64,000 nt of DNA from Ascarosepion bandense (GCA_037127315.1 JBBBDQ010000420.1:2938501-3002500), one strand, 5' to 3'; shown: positions 43,101 to 54,572, counted from the stretch's first letter. Notes: a model not told the origin generated them from the sequence alone. Translations and numbers: made by a program.

Positions 43101-43104
43101 GTCT

Positions 43105-43215
43105 GAAAATAAAGCCAAAATACAATGTTTAGAACGGCTCATGATTAAACATAATAGACATTCATTGTCTCTTATATTTAACAGTATATGTTCAGAAAAT
43201 TATCTGTTGCCTAGA
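43105..43215 (+). repeat. Module M2 3' end fragment
   Basis: Plus-strand copy of the last 110 bp (GAACGGCTCATGATTAAACA onward), forming an inverted pair with the previous copy. Confidence 0.75.
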
Positions 43216-43217
43216 TA

Positions 43218-43220
<3 letters not shown>

Positions 43221-43271
<51 letters not shown>
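43221..43271. repeat. (TA)n tract
   Basis: Pure TA repeat. Confidence 0.95.
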
Positions 43272-43275
<4 letters not shown>

Positions 43276-43282
43276 TATTACG

Positions 43283-43490
43283 TTAAAAAATGTGAAAAAT
43301 ATAAACTTCTTCAAAAATGTCCATTTTGTTTTGACATTGAAAGGACAATCTCTCATGAGGTAGTTAGCAATGGTGGTAAAACGTTTATTAACATCATTGG
43401 TAAATACCTGATGAGACAGTGTTCTTCCTATGTCGAAACAAAATTTACAATTTTGTCGTAGTTTGTAATTTTAAACATGTTCTACGCAAT
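43283..43490. repeat. Long imperfect palindrome (module M3)
   Basis: The left arm (with CCATTTTGTTTTGACATTGA and GAGGTAGTTAGCAATG) is matched in inverse by the right arm (CATTGGTAAATACCTGATGA and TATGTCGAAACAAAATTTAC). Arms are about 90 bp with a roughly 20-bp centre. A single arm with the same sequence occurs at 55826-55935. Transcribed, it would form a long hairpin. Confidence 0.75.
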
Positions 43491-43539
43491 GATTAATAAT
43501 AAATATACATTGGTGTATTTTTATATTGAGCACTGTTTA

Positions 43540-43773
43540 GCCAAGTTCGAATTCAAGTTGAATCCGCTTACGCGCAAAAACCCTTGGGAAAGATATTAAT
43601 CCAGTTATGGGATAAATAGCAGGACAGATTGGGTTCTATAGCCTTGATCGGCAACTAGTCTACCGCAGAAAGCAATGGCAACCTACTGCGGGATAATCTC
43701 TGCCCAGTCAGTCATGTCTCTTTCGAGACACGATCGCCCAAAACGTGTAACACGTATGGCACTTAACTGACTG
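43540..43773 (+). mobile_element. tRNA-derived SINE (family A), 5' truncated
   Basis: Starts inside the B box (GCCAAGTTCGAATTCAAG) and runs to CACTTAACTGACTG. ACTGTTT on both sides may be a short target duplication. Confidence 0.85.
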
Positions 43774-44109
43774 TTTTAAATTAATGTTTTGAACGTTGCA
43801 ATTTTATTCTTTCTTCTTATTCATTTGGATATATATATATATGTGTATGTGTGTGTGTGTGTGTTTTAATTTGGCGCATGCGCGTTGTTTGTCTTTGAAT
43901 TTGTCGAGTGCACATTACAGTAGGATTACTTGGGCACGGTCTGTGAGAAAATGACCATCATAACGCAAGTCATTCTTCCAGAAACGGCATGCTGTACTAC
44001 TTGGCATTCGTACCGGAAGCTACATTACGAAAATTCCAGAGCACCTGCGTGTCAGTATGAGAACAGTATAGAATATATGGAAACAGTCTGATTATATATC
44101 CAGCTAACA

Positions 44110-44560
44110 GCATGGTTTCAGACGTGATCACTAGTGATGGTGACGTAATTCCTTCATTTTCCCACAAGGCTTCAGATTCAACACGGAGGTCTTGCGTAGG
44201 GATTGCTGCCATAGGTCAAGAGGCTGGCTGCTGGAAGAAACTAAACTTTGCAACAGAACTCTGAACCATGCCACACAAGTAGAAGGGCCCAGACATGGCT
44301 ATCAGAAAAGTTCACATCAACCGTTATATCTGGGAACCTAACTACCCAGTCTGCAACCAACTTCATTATTATGCATGGGGCAAAGTTGAGCGAGAGGCCA
44401 GTGTTTTATTCATCTCTCACTCTCGCCTTGTAATACCAAAAGATGAAGTGAAGGTAATGATTATTGCAGCATTCCCCAAATTAAACAGGTATTCCATCCA
44501 GATCAGACAATTCCGATGTCATCTGGAAGCCGTGGTAGTGAAGCCAATGGCTATTTTATT
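44110..44560 (+). pseudogene. Tc1/mariner-type transposase pseudogene
   Basis: Across frames it reads TSDGDVIPSFIFPQGFRFNT, SEPCHTSRRAQTWLSEKF, YIWEPNYPVCNQLHYYAWGK and FPKLNRYSIQIRQFRCHLEA with VV. This order (SDGDV-P-F ... APCHTS--TQ-WL ... WPPNSPD-NPLDYYVWG-VERE ... FRSRLEAVVEA) is that of mariner-related transposases. The acidic residue normally in SPD is lost (YPVCN), and at least two frameshifts are needed. Terminal repeats were not located. Confidence 0.75.
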
Positions 44561-45009
44561 AAATTTACTGTTTGTAAATTTTTGTGTAGTTTTGTTAAAT
44601 ATATTTGTTAAAATTACACGTCAGTATAATTTTCATTTTCGCATAATTTAGAAGACAATTTATCCATCGCACCCTATATATACAGACACACATAAATATT
44701 AGGTACTGCCACTAAATCGCTGAAAAAAAATAACAGCATTATATGAATAAAAAAGGCCCAAAATCTAACAGAAACGAACTTGGCCTATCAAAATGTTTAT
44801 GTTATTATTAAAACGAAAGATCAAAGTAGTTTTTAATTATTTTAAGAATTTTGTAATACTTTCTAACACTTGCGAAATTCTGGTAAAAATATTTGGTTTG
44901 GTTCAGATATTATATCGATACATATATTTATGCAGCCAGTTTTAATAATAATAATAATAATCATAATAATAATAGTGATAATAATAATAATAACGCGTTT
45001 GGAATTACA
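44561..45009. other. AT-rich DNA with (AAT)n
   Basis: An interrupted AAT/AAC microsatellite lies at 44943-44995. Nothing else recognised. Confidence 0.6.
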
Positions 45010-46410
45010 ACGAAAATGAAGTGTTTTTCTGAGGCTCCTGAAAACGTAACTTTTATTTTTCCAATGACATTTTATTGTACTATTTTAAACGTAAACATGA
45101 TTTTTCTTCGTATATTATTTAAATTATCTGTTTCTTCTTTTAATGATCCTAACAGATTCATCAACCAGTTTTCTTATTGTTCATATTTCCCTCAGTTGTC
45201 GATATTTCGAAATATGTTTTTAAACTATAATAATCTTTTTCAAAAACACAAAATAAATAATAAATAATAAATAATCTTTCTTAAAAACAAAAAATAAAAC
45301 ATGATAATCTTAAAAACAAAAAATAAGACTATGATAATCTTTCTTAAAACAAAAAAATAAAACAAGACACCAGAAAAAATACGATGAAAAACACTAAAAA
45401 TATTTTGATACAATTTCTACGATATTCTTTCTTAGAAAGAATACGTATTTATTTATTTTTATTTATTCATTCATTTTATTTATTTATTTATTTTTCGATA
45501 ACCTTATTTTCGACGGCTTTAATGAAAGAATAACAGAATATACAGTGGGCGAACAAATTATTATTTTTAAATTTCACGGCAGTAATAAAATCAAACATAT
45601 GTCAACTTTTTCTTTTCCATTAAATGTTGCTTTTTTATTTTATTTTATTTTAACAATTATTTTTGCTGCAAGGACTAGTGATGGTAGCAACAATTTTTTT
45701 CTTTTAAGAAAATACTCTCAAAGTGTAGTGATGTTTTTTTCTGTTGAGCTGCTGTTACATCCATTTTTTTTATTTTTAACCAGCATCTTTCTCTTTGAAT
45801 TTTTTCTATGTGAAATTCTGTTTTACTATTTTAACATAAACATGAATTTTTCTTCATAAATTATTTAATCTATCTGTTTCTTATTTAAATGATCTTAATA
45901 AATAGAATCATCAGTTTTCTTATTCATATTTTCCTTAGTTGTCGATATTTCGAAATATTTTTTAAACTAATTTATATTTTTTTAAAAACAAAAAACAAAA
46001 CAAAACAACAGGAAAAATACGATGAAAAACAGTTTGATTATAATTTCTACGATATTTTTTTAGAAAGAATACGTATTTATTTATTTTTATTTATTTATAC
46101 ATTTTATTTACATATTTAATTTAATTTATTTTATTTTGATAACCCTTCGAAGACTTTAATGAAAAATAACTGATTATACAGTGGACGAACAAATAATTAT
46201 TTTATTTTAAATCTCACAGCACTAATAAAGTTAAACGTATGTCAACTTTTTCTTTTCCATTAATTTTTTTAACAATTATTTTTGTTACAAGGACTAGTGA
46301 TAGTAGCAACAATTTTTTTTTTAACAAAATACTTTAGTGTAGTGATGTTTTGTTTCGTTGAGCGGCTGCTACGCCCAAAGTTTTTTTTTAAACCAGCGTC
46401 TTTCTCTTTG
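45010..46410. repeat. Large AT-rich direct repeats (about 640-740 bp)
   Basis: Blocks recur in order. CAGTGGGCGAACAAATTATT at 45544 recurs as CAGTGGACGAACAAATAATT at 46181. GAAAGAATACGTATTTATTT occurs near 45436 and 46062. AAGGACTAGTGATGGTAGCA near 45671 is matched near 46290. TTGTCGATATTTCGAAATAT occurs near 45198 and 45938. Roughly two and a third units are present. They end just before the R2/NeSL-like LINE. Confidence 0.8.
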
Positions 46411-46607
46411 AATTCCAATCGCATCTCTGTCAGCTGTCGCTTGGCAACCCATTTAGGAGAAAGAAAACTCCGAACAACAACCCGCAACTCAAGGTGTTAA
46501 TCGTGCCGAGGAGTGAATGGCTGCTGCGTTATGAGGTCACAAACGATCCCCTACAGGCTTCGGGACTTTGTTTGTAAAAAGACCGTTACTCAACGTGCCG
46601 GGCAACT

Positions 46608-47563
46608 TTGGGTGGACTTTTGGACCCGTGCGTCACTCATGGGAAAAATATGAGAAATACAAATAGAAACAAAAAGTCCAGTATGGCTCTTCCAGGGGAT
46701 AAACAGGGAGCCCGTCCTTCAGGAGGGAACCTACCTGAAGTCGAAAAATCTACCATAGGAACAAACTCCTACACAAAGAATGAATCTTCAGGTCCCCACA
46801 ACCAGGAAAATTCTAATGATGGCCCTGTAAATTCTCTAGCTAGATCTATAACCATATATTTAAAGAAAGAAAAAATAAAATGGTCTCATGAGGAGTACAA
46901 AGTCGTTATGACTGCATTTTCTGAAGCGTTACTCAAACCGAAAAAAAACAAAAAAACATCACTCGCCAAATATATGACATTTGGCGAGGAAAGGTTGGAC
47001 AAACAAAAAAGTACATTGACGAAAATAAATTAACCAATGTACGAAGATACATCATGCGAAATAACCGATTGACAGGCTGAAATTATAAGATAAAAGGAAT
47101 TGCAACCAGAATAGACGAATCAACAAAACATGAAAAGGAACCGGAATCAGAAATAAAAAGTAATAACATCAAACAAGCCACAGGTCATAATTTAGAAACC
47201 ATGATACACACAAATCACTGTGAAGATAATGCTGTAAGTTTAGAAGTGCTGGAAAGGTGTGATCTGAGTCAGTTACAAGACGACAATAAAACGAGTTCAG
47301 AACACATTGAACAGAATTATTTTATGGAAAACAAGAACAGTATACAAGAAGCCAAGACAGAAATCAAGAACCATATAAGTCAAATAAAAAATATTGCAAT
47401 GGAGGAACGAGAACAGCTCCCAAAATTACAACCAACAAAGCATAACCTCCAAACTATTAAGCTCTACAATGCAGCACTAAAATTAATTTTGGATGAAGAA
47501 GACACTCATATAAATCTCAATGAAGCAATACATGCATCCGCAATAGCAGCAACAAAAAATTGA
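46608..47563 (+). pseudogene. R2/NeSL-like LINE N-terminal region
   Basis: Two ORF segments: SSMALPGDKQGARPSGGNLP ... FSEALLKPKKNKKTSLAKYM, and TNHCEDNAVSLEVLERCDLS ... AIHASAIAATKN. Both are hydrophilic and lysine/glutamine-rich. I see no clear C2H2 zinc fingers or Myb domain, which active R2-type elements use for target binding, so this part may be degraded or of a different type. Confidence 0.55.
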
Positions 47564-48184
47564 ACATCAAATTAAAAACAAGGAAGTCTCGCAGATATGA
47601 AGATCCACCTTGGAAAAGAAAAATAGAAAAAGAAATCGAACAACTTAGAAATGAACTATCAATGCTCGATGAACTGACAAGAGGAATAAATGTATGAATT
47701 GAAAAGGCAGAAGAGTCGAAAGAAAATACAACATTAGAAATGAAAATGAAGTCCTATCAACTAAGGAAAAAATAAAAAAAAAACAATACAACTGAAGGCT
47801 CAAAGAATAAGACGCTATAAAAAAGATCAAGATTCTATAGACAAAACAAGATTTTTCAAACCGATGCAAATAAATTTTACGGAGAAGTAGGTAAAAAAAG
47901 AATTGAAGGGACGCCCCCCCCCACTCAAAATGGAAGAAGTTATACAGTTCTGGGAAAAAATATGGGCTTGCCCTAAAGAACATAACAAAAAAGTAGATTG
48001 GATTGCACAAGAGATAGAATGAAAAATAAACCACAACAGACATGGGCTGGAATCATACAAGAGGATGTTAAATGTGCACTGAAAAAAGCAATCAATTGAA
48101 AATTTCCAGGTATAGATAATATTCTTAACTTTTGGCTATATTATGTAAATACAGCACATAAAAGACTAGCCAAAACTTCAAGAA

Positions 48185-49398
48185 ATGGTTAACGATCCCA
48201 CTAAAATTCCTGCATGGATGATCAAAGGAATTACATTTTTTATATCCAAGAATAGTGACACAAACAATCCGATAAACTACAGACCAATTACATGCCTTCC
48301 GACAACATACAAACTATTAACATCTATTTCAACAAAACAGACATATTTCTTCTTGGAAAGAAATGATATATTACCGCTTGAACAAAAAGGGCGCAAACGT
48401 GACTGTTACGGATGTAAAGACCAATTGCTTATGAACAGGTTGATCCTGGAAAACTTCTACAATGAAAAGAAAATTCTTAGTTCTGCCTGGATAGATTATC
48501 GTAAGGCATTCGATAGTGTGCCACATTCCTGGATCTTGAAGACATTAAATATATACAAGATATTACCCGTCATCATCAATTTCATCAAACAATGCATGTG
48601 GATATGGAAAACAACCCTTTAACTCAATCATATAAATGGAACCTATAACTCTGGTGAAATAAACATCAAACGAGGTATATTTCAGGGTGACTCTTTGTCT
48701 CTCTAACTATTCTGTATATCATTAATAGCACGAAACAGTCAACTTAACAAGACAGAATGTGGTTATAAAATAACCCAAAAGAAAAAAAGCCATCTATTTT
48801 ACATGGATGACTTAAAGTTGTATGCCTTGAATGATAACTTGTTGGAAGGTCTTCTGCAAACTGTAAAATGCTTCACCGAAGACATTGGAATGAAATTCAA
48901 TTTGAATAAATGTGCTAAAGCTACAGTTTTACGTGGATCACTACAACAAACATCCTCAATTAGCTTAGACCCTGCTGTAAGAATAAAAAGTTTAGAGCCA
49001 GAAGAAGCTTATAAATACCTAGGTGTAAATGATAGTGAAAAAGTTCACCATAACTGATATTAAAAACTGAATTGAATTCTCAGAACAGAATTATGGCCAT
49101 TAATAGCCTTGCAATCCCAGCTGTCCAATATAGTTTCAACATCTTAAACTGGACTCTAAACGACATCAGCCGAATAGACTTTAAAACAAGAAATATTCTT
49201 TTTAAGCATAAGATGCATTATCCAAAGGCTGATGTAGACTGTCTATACATACCCCGTAAAAAAGGTGAAAGAGGTCTTATTCAGCTAGAATTGTCATACA
49301 AGGCAACAATTATTGGCTTATTAACATACCTAGAAACAACCAAGGACTGGATGATACAATTAAACAACAGGAAAACGGAAAGAAAAAATATTCAATAA
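48185..49398 (+). pseudogene. R2/NeSL-like reverse transcriptase
   Basis: RT blocks in order: INYRPITCLPTTYKLLTSI (48270), EQKGRKRDCYGCKDQL, AWIDYRKAFDSVPHSWI (motif A, 48485), GIFQGDSLS (motif B, 48674), FYMDDLKLYA (motif C with both catalytic aspartates, 48797), KCAKATVLRGS and YKYLGVN. The thumb follows with IMAINSLAIPAVQYSFNILN, ADVDCLYIPRKKGERGLIQL and LETTKDWM. Frameshifts after 48620 and 49057 break it. The catalytic residues are intact but the protein cannot be made in one piece. Confidence 0.85.
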
Positions 49399-49689
49399 TG
49401 AAAGAACGTAGTAAATACAAACAAGATTTACATTTAGTGGATTCTGCAGAAAAGCAAAACAGATACCAAGAACCAACTATTGCGGTAAAAATATGAAAAT
49501 GAAAGCCAAAGATAAAGCTCTTGAACAGATGAAACAACGCTGGCATGACAAAACTCTGCATAGCTAATATCCAGAACGTGCCAATGAATCCAATGTTGAC
49601 AAAGTCAATACTCATCGATGGTTACGTGCATCTGGATTAAAGTCTGAGCCTGAGGGCTTTATTCTTGCAGCGCAAGACCAAAGTCTTTT

Positions 49690-50300
49690 CACTAGGATCT
49701 TTCAGGCAAATATTATACATAATAATGTGGATCCAAAATGCAGGTTCTGTGATAAACACCTAGAAACAATAGACCATCTAATCTCAGGATGTTCTGTACT
49801 TGCCCCAAATGAATATAAAAATCGTCACGATAGAGTGGGGTAATACTTACATTGGACAATGCGAAAACACTCTGGAAAATCTGTAAACAAACACTGGTAT
49901 GAACATCTCCGAGCACCGGTTACAAAAATAGAAGATGTCAGCATTCTATGGGATTACACCATCTACACAGAAAGAAAAATTGAATCAAATAGGCCGAACA
50001 TTGTTGTTAAAAAACAGAAAGAAACAACTTGCCTATTAATTGATATGGCTTGTCCAGTGGATTGTAAAATAGCAACCAAGGAATTCGAAAAATTGTCAAA
50101 ATATAAAGACCTAGAAATTGAAATAGAAAAAATTTGGAATTGAAAAGAAGAATCGTGCCAGTTATAGTAGGTGCACTTGGAATGATAAAAAATGGAACCA
50201 AACAATATATAAAATGAATCCCTGGAAACCTCAGCTTAAGAGATATACAAAAAATTGTCTTGTTAAGTACAGCCCACACACTCAGGAGAACTTTTTGTCT
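49690..50300 (+). pseudogene. CCHC finger and restriction-like endonuclease of the same LINE
   Basis: PKCRFCDKHLETIDHLISGC gives C-x2-C-x8-H-x4-C, the zinc finger just before the endonuclease. After a stop come HWYEHLRAPVTKIEDVSILW, DYTIYTERKIESNRPNIVVK and CLLIDMACPVDCKIATKEFE. The PD...D/E nuclease motif normally begins RPD; here it is RPN, so one catalytic acid is gone. The end reads IVPVIVGALGMIKNG and IQKIVLLSTAHTLRR across frames. Confidence 0.8.
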
Positions 50301-50430
50301 ATGTAAAGCTAGGGATGATAGGGGAGATAGAAAAAACATGAAATGGAGCCATAACAACAAACCACGACTTGCCTTAGGTCTTCCCGCAGACTTGGCTGGA
50401 AGTGCGACTTTAGCAGAAATCGAAATATGA

Positions 50431-50935
50431 TGAAAAACGACAACATAATTATAAAACAAACAAATAACAAAATTTGAACTCGGTGATAAATTCACAAGAC
50501 AGATTATGAGATTAAGAACAGCAAGTCAAAGATCTTGTGTGATTTCATTATCCAAATCGACCGAAGCTTTGAGGCCATTAAAACCAGTCAACGCAATCTT
50601 TGACAAAGATACAAATTTCTCCTCTCTGATGTGGCTGTTCCGAGAGCAAAGAAATTTGACACGCTCAAAAAATACACAGACATCTGGACTGAAGTTGTCG
50701 GTAATATCTAATATCTTTTATCATTTGTTGCTTTTGGGTCTACAGCACTCCACTTAGTTAATAGAGCAAATCTGAATAAAGCCTAGTATCCCATCGCTCC
50801 AGATGTCTTCCTTGCATCTATTCTGCAAAAGATGTTTTCTTTATGAGGCCGTACGATTCGATGGAGAACTGAATAATTTACGATCCCTGGGTGAAATTGT
50901 AAACATTGTGAATGTTGATATTGTTATATACTGTC
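50431..50935. other. Unannotated DNA downstream of the LINE
   Basis: Short plus-strand ORF from 50506 without motifs; possibly LINE 3' UTR. Confidence 0.4.
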
Positions 50936-51345
50936 GCTGCTGCTGGAAACAACAATCGATGAACACAGAACACGTATATGTAAAAATATAAATATGTTTT
51001 TATTCTTCGTCGGTAACGGTTGTGTGAGGAGTGGAAGTCAGTGGAATGTGAGGAAGTTGTCGGGAGTTGTCTTCTCTTCTTCACTGTGCTCTCTCGGTAG
51101 TCTGCCGTGTTCTCCCCTTTTTCATGAAAAAAACCCCACGCTTATATCAGTTAAAATTTCTACAAAATTCCGCTTAATTGCGTCATCTATGGCTAGAAAA
51201 ATCTATTAATCATTTTCGCTGATTGTTGCCCTTGAAGCCGGCTGACGTTGACGTCATCACATTCTTGTTTGTAATTGTATTTTCTGATTTTGAAGCCGGC
51301 AGCCTTTGACATAATCACACTTTGTCACTGTTTACATTTCTTCTT
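50936..51345 (-). promoter_or_regulatory. LTR-like regulatory module
   Basis: On the minus strand it carries TGATGACGTCAACGTCAGCC (CRE-like TGACGTCA), a duplicate GCCGGCTTCAA block, TGATATAAGCGTGGGG (TATA-like), a CT/CA-rich leader, then GAAGAATAAAAACATATTT (polyadenylation signal) about 150 bp later, ending near CGACAGTATATAACA. Promoter, leader and poly(A) signal in this order and spacing suggest the U3-R-U5 of an LTR retrotransposon. No gag/pol or second LTR is present. Confidence 0.35.
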
Positions 51346-51410
51346 TTTGACATGAATCATAATGCTGTGGGCTACAGAAATATATTACAGATATTATCAT
51401 TGTTAATAGT

Positions 51411-51434
51411 AACAACAACAACAACAACAACAAC

Positions 51435-51466
<32 letters not shown>
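51411..51466. repeat. (CAA)n / (AAT)n microsatellite
   Basis: Compound trinucleotide repeat immediately before a LINE fragment. Confidence 0.95.
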
Positions 51467-51469
<3 letters not shown>

Positions 51470-51477
51470 CTATCAAA

Positions 51478-51690
51478 CTACTAAGGTCTTGAAGTGGAAA
51501 TCTCAAAAATGTGGCACATGAAGACGTCAACAATTCCAGGTGTAGTTAGAGCCCTCGGTTTTATTTGAAAAAATTCCGATAGACACATTGAAGGGATTCT
51601 TAGTAGTCCAAGCCATAAAGAGATACAGAAAAATTGCATTCACAAGTATAACCCAATATCTTACGAAAGACTTTATGAATGTAAACTGTG
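51478..51690 (+). pseudogene. Second R2/NeSL-like LINE C-terminal fragment
   Basis: Reads EVEISKMWHMKTSTIPGVVR, ALGFI, NSDRHIEGILSSPSHKEIQK. This matches EIEIEKIWN and the VPVIVGALG ... IQKIVLLSTAH end of the element at 46430-50430. It is only the last roughly 60 codons, ending at a (TG)n run. A separate 5'-truncated insertion of the same type. Confidence 0.75.
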
Positions 51691-51844
51691 TGTGTGTGTG
51701 TTTTTTTTTATCTTTTTTTTTTTGGCGGGGGTCTCAAAACTGTAGATAGGAAAATATCATGATGCCATTTCTGAACTTAGGTCTCTGGTTGGGACCCGAA
51801 AAGAAATGAATATACACCAGAAATCAAAAGAAAGAGGTTTTTTT

Positions 51845-52205
51845 TTTCGCCTGAATCCATCTTGCACATATACAAATCATCCATCCGTCCGTGCATGGAA
51901 TACTGCAGTCATATATGATCAGGCGCCCCCGCTATTCATCTCAGTGTTCTTGACAGGCTCCAAAAGAATATCCATCTTTTAACCATTTGACTCCAGTTCT
52001 TTCTACATCACCCTGTATATCTTTTCATTTCTCTCTACCTTTGCAACTGTCACCTCACCTTTATTCCCATCCTTCTCTTGCTTCCTTTTCTGACACCCCC
52101 TGTAACTGGTTCGTCTTTCTCTTTACTCGCCTCCCTTTTTCTCTTATGTAGCCCTCTGCGCATCAGTGGCTTTACCGCCTTGCTTGGGGTGAAATGATTA
52201 AAAAG
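51845..52205 (+). mobile_element. CR1/Jockey-like LINE 3' end, internally deleted
   Basis: ESILHIYKSSIRPCMEYCSH, SGAPAIHLSVLDRLQK is the RT thumb motif of APE-type LINEs. It then jumps to the pyrimidine-rich 3' UTR and ends CTCTGCGCATCAGTGGC, CCTTGCTTGGGG, GATTAAAAAG. The usual LWNSLP C-terminus between them is deleted. Confidence 0.8.
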
Positions 52206-52211
52206 AATTTC

Positions 52212-52355
52212 TTAGATAAGGTAGAATTTACACAATTTGCATTATTCAGGCTATTCTCCTCATCTTGGTTACCATTTGTACGAAGTTTTGGCCAAAATAC
52301 ACTCCGGCCTTCTTCAGGTTGTAGGAATTTCGGAATCGAACTCTTTATTACAATC
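52212..52355 (-). repeat. PLE-terminal-like motif
   Basis: The minus strand reads CAACCTGAAGAAGGCCGGAG, TGTATTTTGGCC, AAAACTTCGTACAAATGG. The CTGAAGA ... GGCC-loop-GGCC ... AAAC arrangement is typical of Penelope-like terminal repeats. A plus-strand relative lies at 52470-52575. Confidence 0.55.
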
Positions 52356-52469
52356 ACTTTAACTTAACTCTTCTAAGTTATTTTTCACTACTGCTATAGC
52401 CTGGGCTTGAACTCACAACTCTTAGGGTCAAGTCACTGGAACTAACCAACATCTATATCCACTGGTTTA

Positions 52470-52575
52470 TGTGTCCGTGTGGAATTCCTAGCACCTGAAG
52501 AAGTGTACAAAGGCTGAAACGTCGTAAACATAGCAGCAAAGATGAGAACAAAAATCCGAATAATGTATATAGTGT
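52470..52575 (+). repeat. PLE-terminal-like motif
   Basis: CACCTGAAGAAGTGTACAAA, GGCTGAAACGTCGTAAACAT and AGATGAGAACAAAAATCCGA. A similar unit is at 60690-60775 (CTGAAGAAGATCGGAGTGTA, GGCTGAAATGTCG). Confidence 0.55.
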
Positions 52576-53829
52576 GAGTGTTTTTTACTAACGGAATTAT
52601 GTCTAGATTCTCTTTTTCTCAGATCTCAAAACCTCGTTTATATATCTTTTTTTTTTGCCTCGAGAGAGGAACTGTATACAATTTTATGCCTGAGGTAGGC
52701 GTTTTCTATTAATTCTTTTCTTAAAATTTTAAAATTGTCTTTTGTTGTGTTCGTACAGGTAAAACCAATAGCCTCAACTGTATTCGTCAAACTTCTTCCG
52801 GGCTAACAAGAGGACAAGTTTTCCGTTTTATGGAAATCAAGGCAAAAAAGGAAAAGAAAGAAAGAAAAAATAGTTTCTGTGGTTAACAGGCTAAGTAGAA
52901 AAACGCCTACCTATTCGAGAAAATACTATGAAAGCGCATCCATACAGGAACTATATATTACTGAATATTCATATTCACTCGCAGAGAGAACGTTTCCTTC
53001 TTTTTTTCATCATAAAGAACGGATTTAGGTATATACGAGAAAAAGTTATGGAGGGAAATATTATGTAAAAAGACATGGTCTAGGCATTAAAAAATGTCAG
53101 CTCATTTGGGACAATCTTCAGTTAAGTTAGCAAGCGACAAATACTTCTTTCCTTTCAGAGGTGAGTCTCGTATATTTCTTTACTCACATTTTAGACAAAC
53201 TGGTCATAATTCATGTCTATTTCTCTTACTTGTCACATAACCCTCAGGGTCATCTAAGTACACACGAAGGGGAGAATGGCAAAAGTGAAAGAGGGGGATT
53301 GTGGTTGGAGAGAATGAGCAATAGAAATTATGAATGCATATATAATGATTTATTTCTTTTGTACATATACATTTACGCAAGTATACACATATCAACACAA
53401 ATAATGACATATTTGTAACCTCCACCTCTTCACACACACAGAGACACACACACGTTCACCCCACCATATATATATATATATATATACTGGAAAATAAATA
53501 GCCATATTGGGAGTAACTGCTGGCCGATTGAACACATTGTTTTCAAACAGCTAACACCTAACAGCAACTCATAGAAAACGAATGTGTGCAATTGTTTTGT
53601 TTCGTTTTTATAATTTTTACACTATTTTTATTATTTATCATAATAGAATCACTTAAAGTGATGTATACGCCACTTATGAATCATTAAGAGGCACGTGTAA
53701 AAAACAAGAGTGTATAGATTTTAAAGAAATTTAACAGTTAAAAATAATAAGTGATAGATATTTGGACAGTTTTTCTTCCGGAAAAAATGCGTATGTGCTT
53801 GCGCACGCGTTCGCTTAAGTGTTTGTGTT
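52576..53829. other. Unannotated DNA
   Basis: AT-rich with a short (TA)n at 53465. No gene seen. Confidence 0.5.
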
Positions 53830-53945
53830 TATAACGGGACTTTTTCAAACTGTGGGCCATTACCCTTCAGTGGGTCTCGAGATAAATAAACATGGGTCGC
53901 GATATGAAATAAATAAAAATACGCAAGTGAGCACAAAGAGCAGAA
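53830..53945. mobile_element. Possible hAT-type transposon end
   Basis: CTTTTTCAAACTGTGGGCCA, CAGTGGGTCTCGAG and CATGGGTCGCGATATG resemble the widespread hAT terminus with TTTCAAACTGTGGGTCGCGA. No 8-bp duplication or second end found. Confidence 0.35.
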
Positions 53946-54007
53946 CATAAATACCCATGTGGCGCAACACACACAAATCATCGCTAGTTTTTCAAAGAGG
54001 TAAGCTC

Positions 54008-54009
<2 letters not shown>

Positions 54010-54086
<77 letters not shown>

Positions 54087-54100
54087 AGAAAGGGAAAGTG
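54010..54100. repeat. (TA)n / (GA)n microsatellite
   Basis: TA tract followed by GA tract. Confidence 0.95.
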
Positions 54101-54383
54101 AACGAGAGACTGTTCTCATTAGCTTTATGTATTGTCTATTTCCATACTTTACCATACACATCACAACGCAAAAGTGGACATTGAAGCCAAGACCACGACG
54201 TTTCCTGTTAATTATACACAAACGTCACACCATTCATGAATCGTAATGATGTCTTGAAAATAAAATAAACTTTTGACTCTGGTTGTTGACTTCAATGTCT
54301 ACCTTTATATTTACATACGTTCTATCCCTGATTTTGAGCACTTTAACCAGTAAATATAGCATATCATAAATTATATTGCATCG

Positions 54384-54389
<6 letters not shown>

Positions 54390-54452
<63 letters not shown>

Positions 54453-54511
54453 CGCCTGAAGACACCAGGCATGGTAGAAACATGGGTAGCGGAATAACAC
54501 GTTTAAAAAGG

Positions 54512-54572
<61 letters not shown>

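Larger units (their letters stand above)
46430..50430 (+). mobile_element. Nearly full-length R2/NeSL-like LINE, pseudogenised
   Basis: A single plus-strand reading path, broken by many frameshifts and stops, runs from an N-terminal region through reverse transcriptase and CCHC finger to a restriction-like endonuclease. That order marks LINEs of the REL-endonuclease group (R2, NeSL, CRE and relatives) rather than APE-type LINEs. The GC-richer start (TCAACGTGCCGGGCAACTTT) is probably the 5' UTR. The C-terminal reading fades near 50400 (KPRLALGLPADLAGSATLAE). It does not lie in recognisable ribosomal DNA. Confidence 0.8.

Noticed and set aside
44893..45267. Asparagine-rich ORF
   Set aside because: Driven by an AAT/AAC microsatellite followed by AT-rich direct repeats.
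47645..48043. 132-codon hydrophobic minus-strand ORF
   Set aside because: Shadow of the R2/NeSL-like LINE coding on the plus strand.
50007..50495. 162-codon hydrophobic minus-strand ORF
   Set aside because: Antisense to the LINE endonuclease region; composition follows the sense strand.
52497..52530. Complete hammerhead ribozyme
   Set aside because: CTGAAGA and GAAAC are present, but stem II does not pair and stem III cannot be closed.
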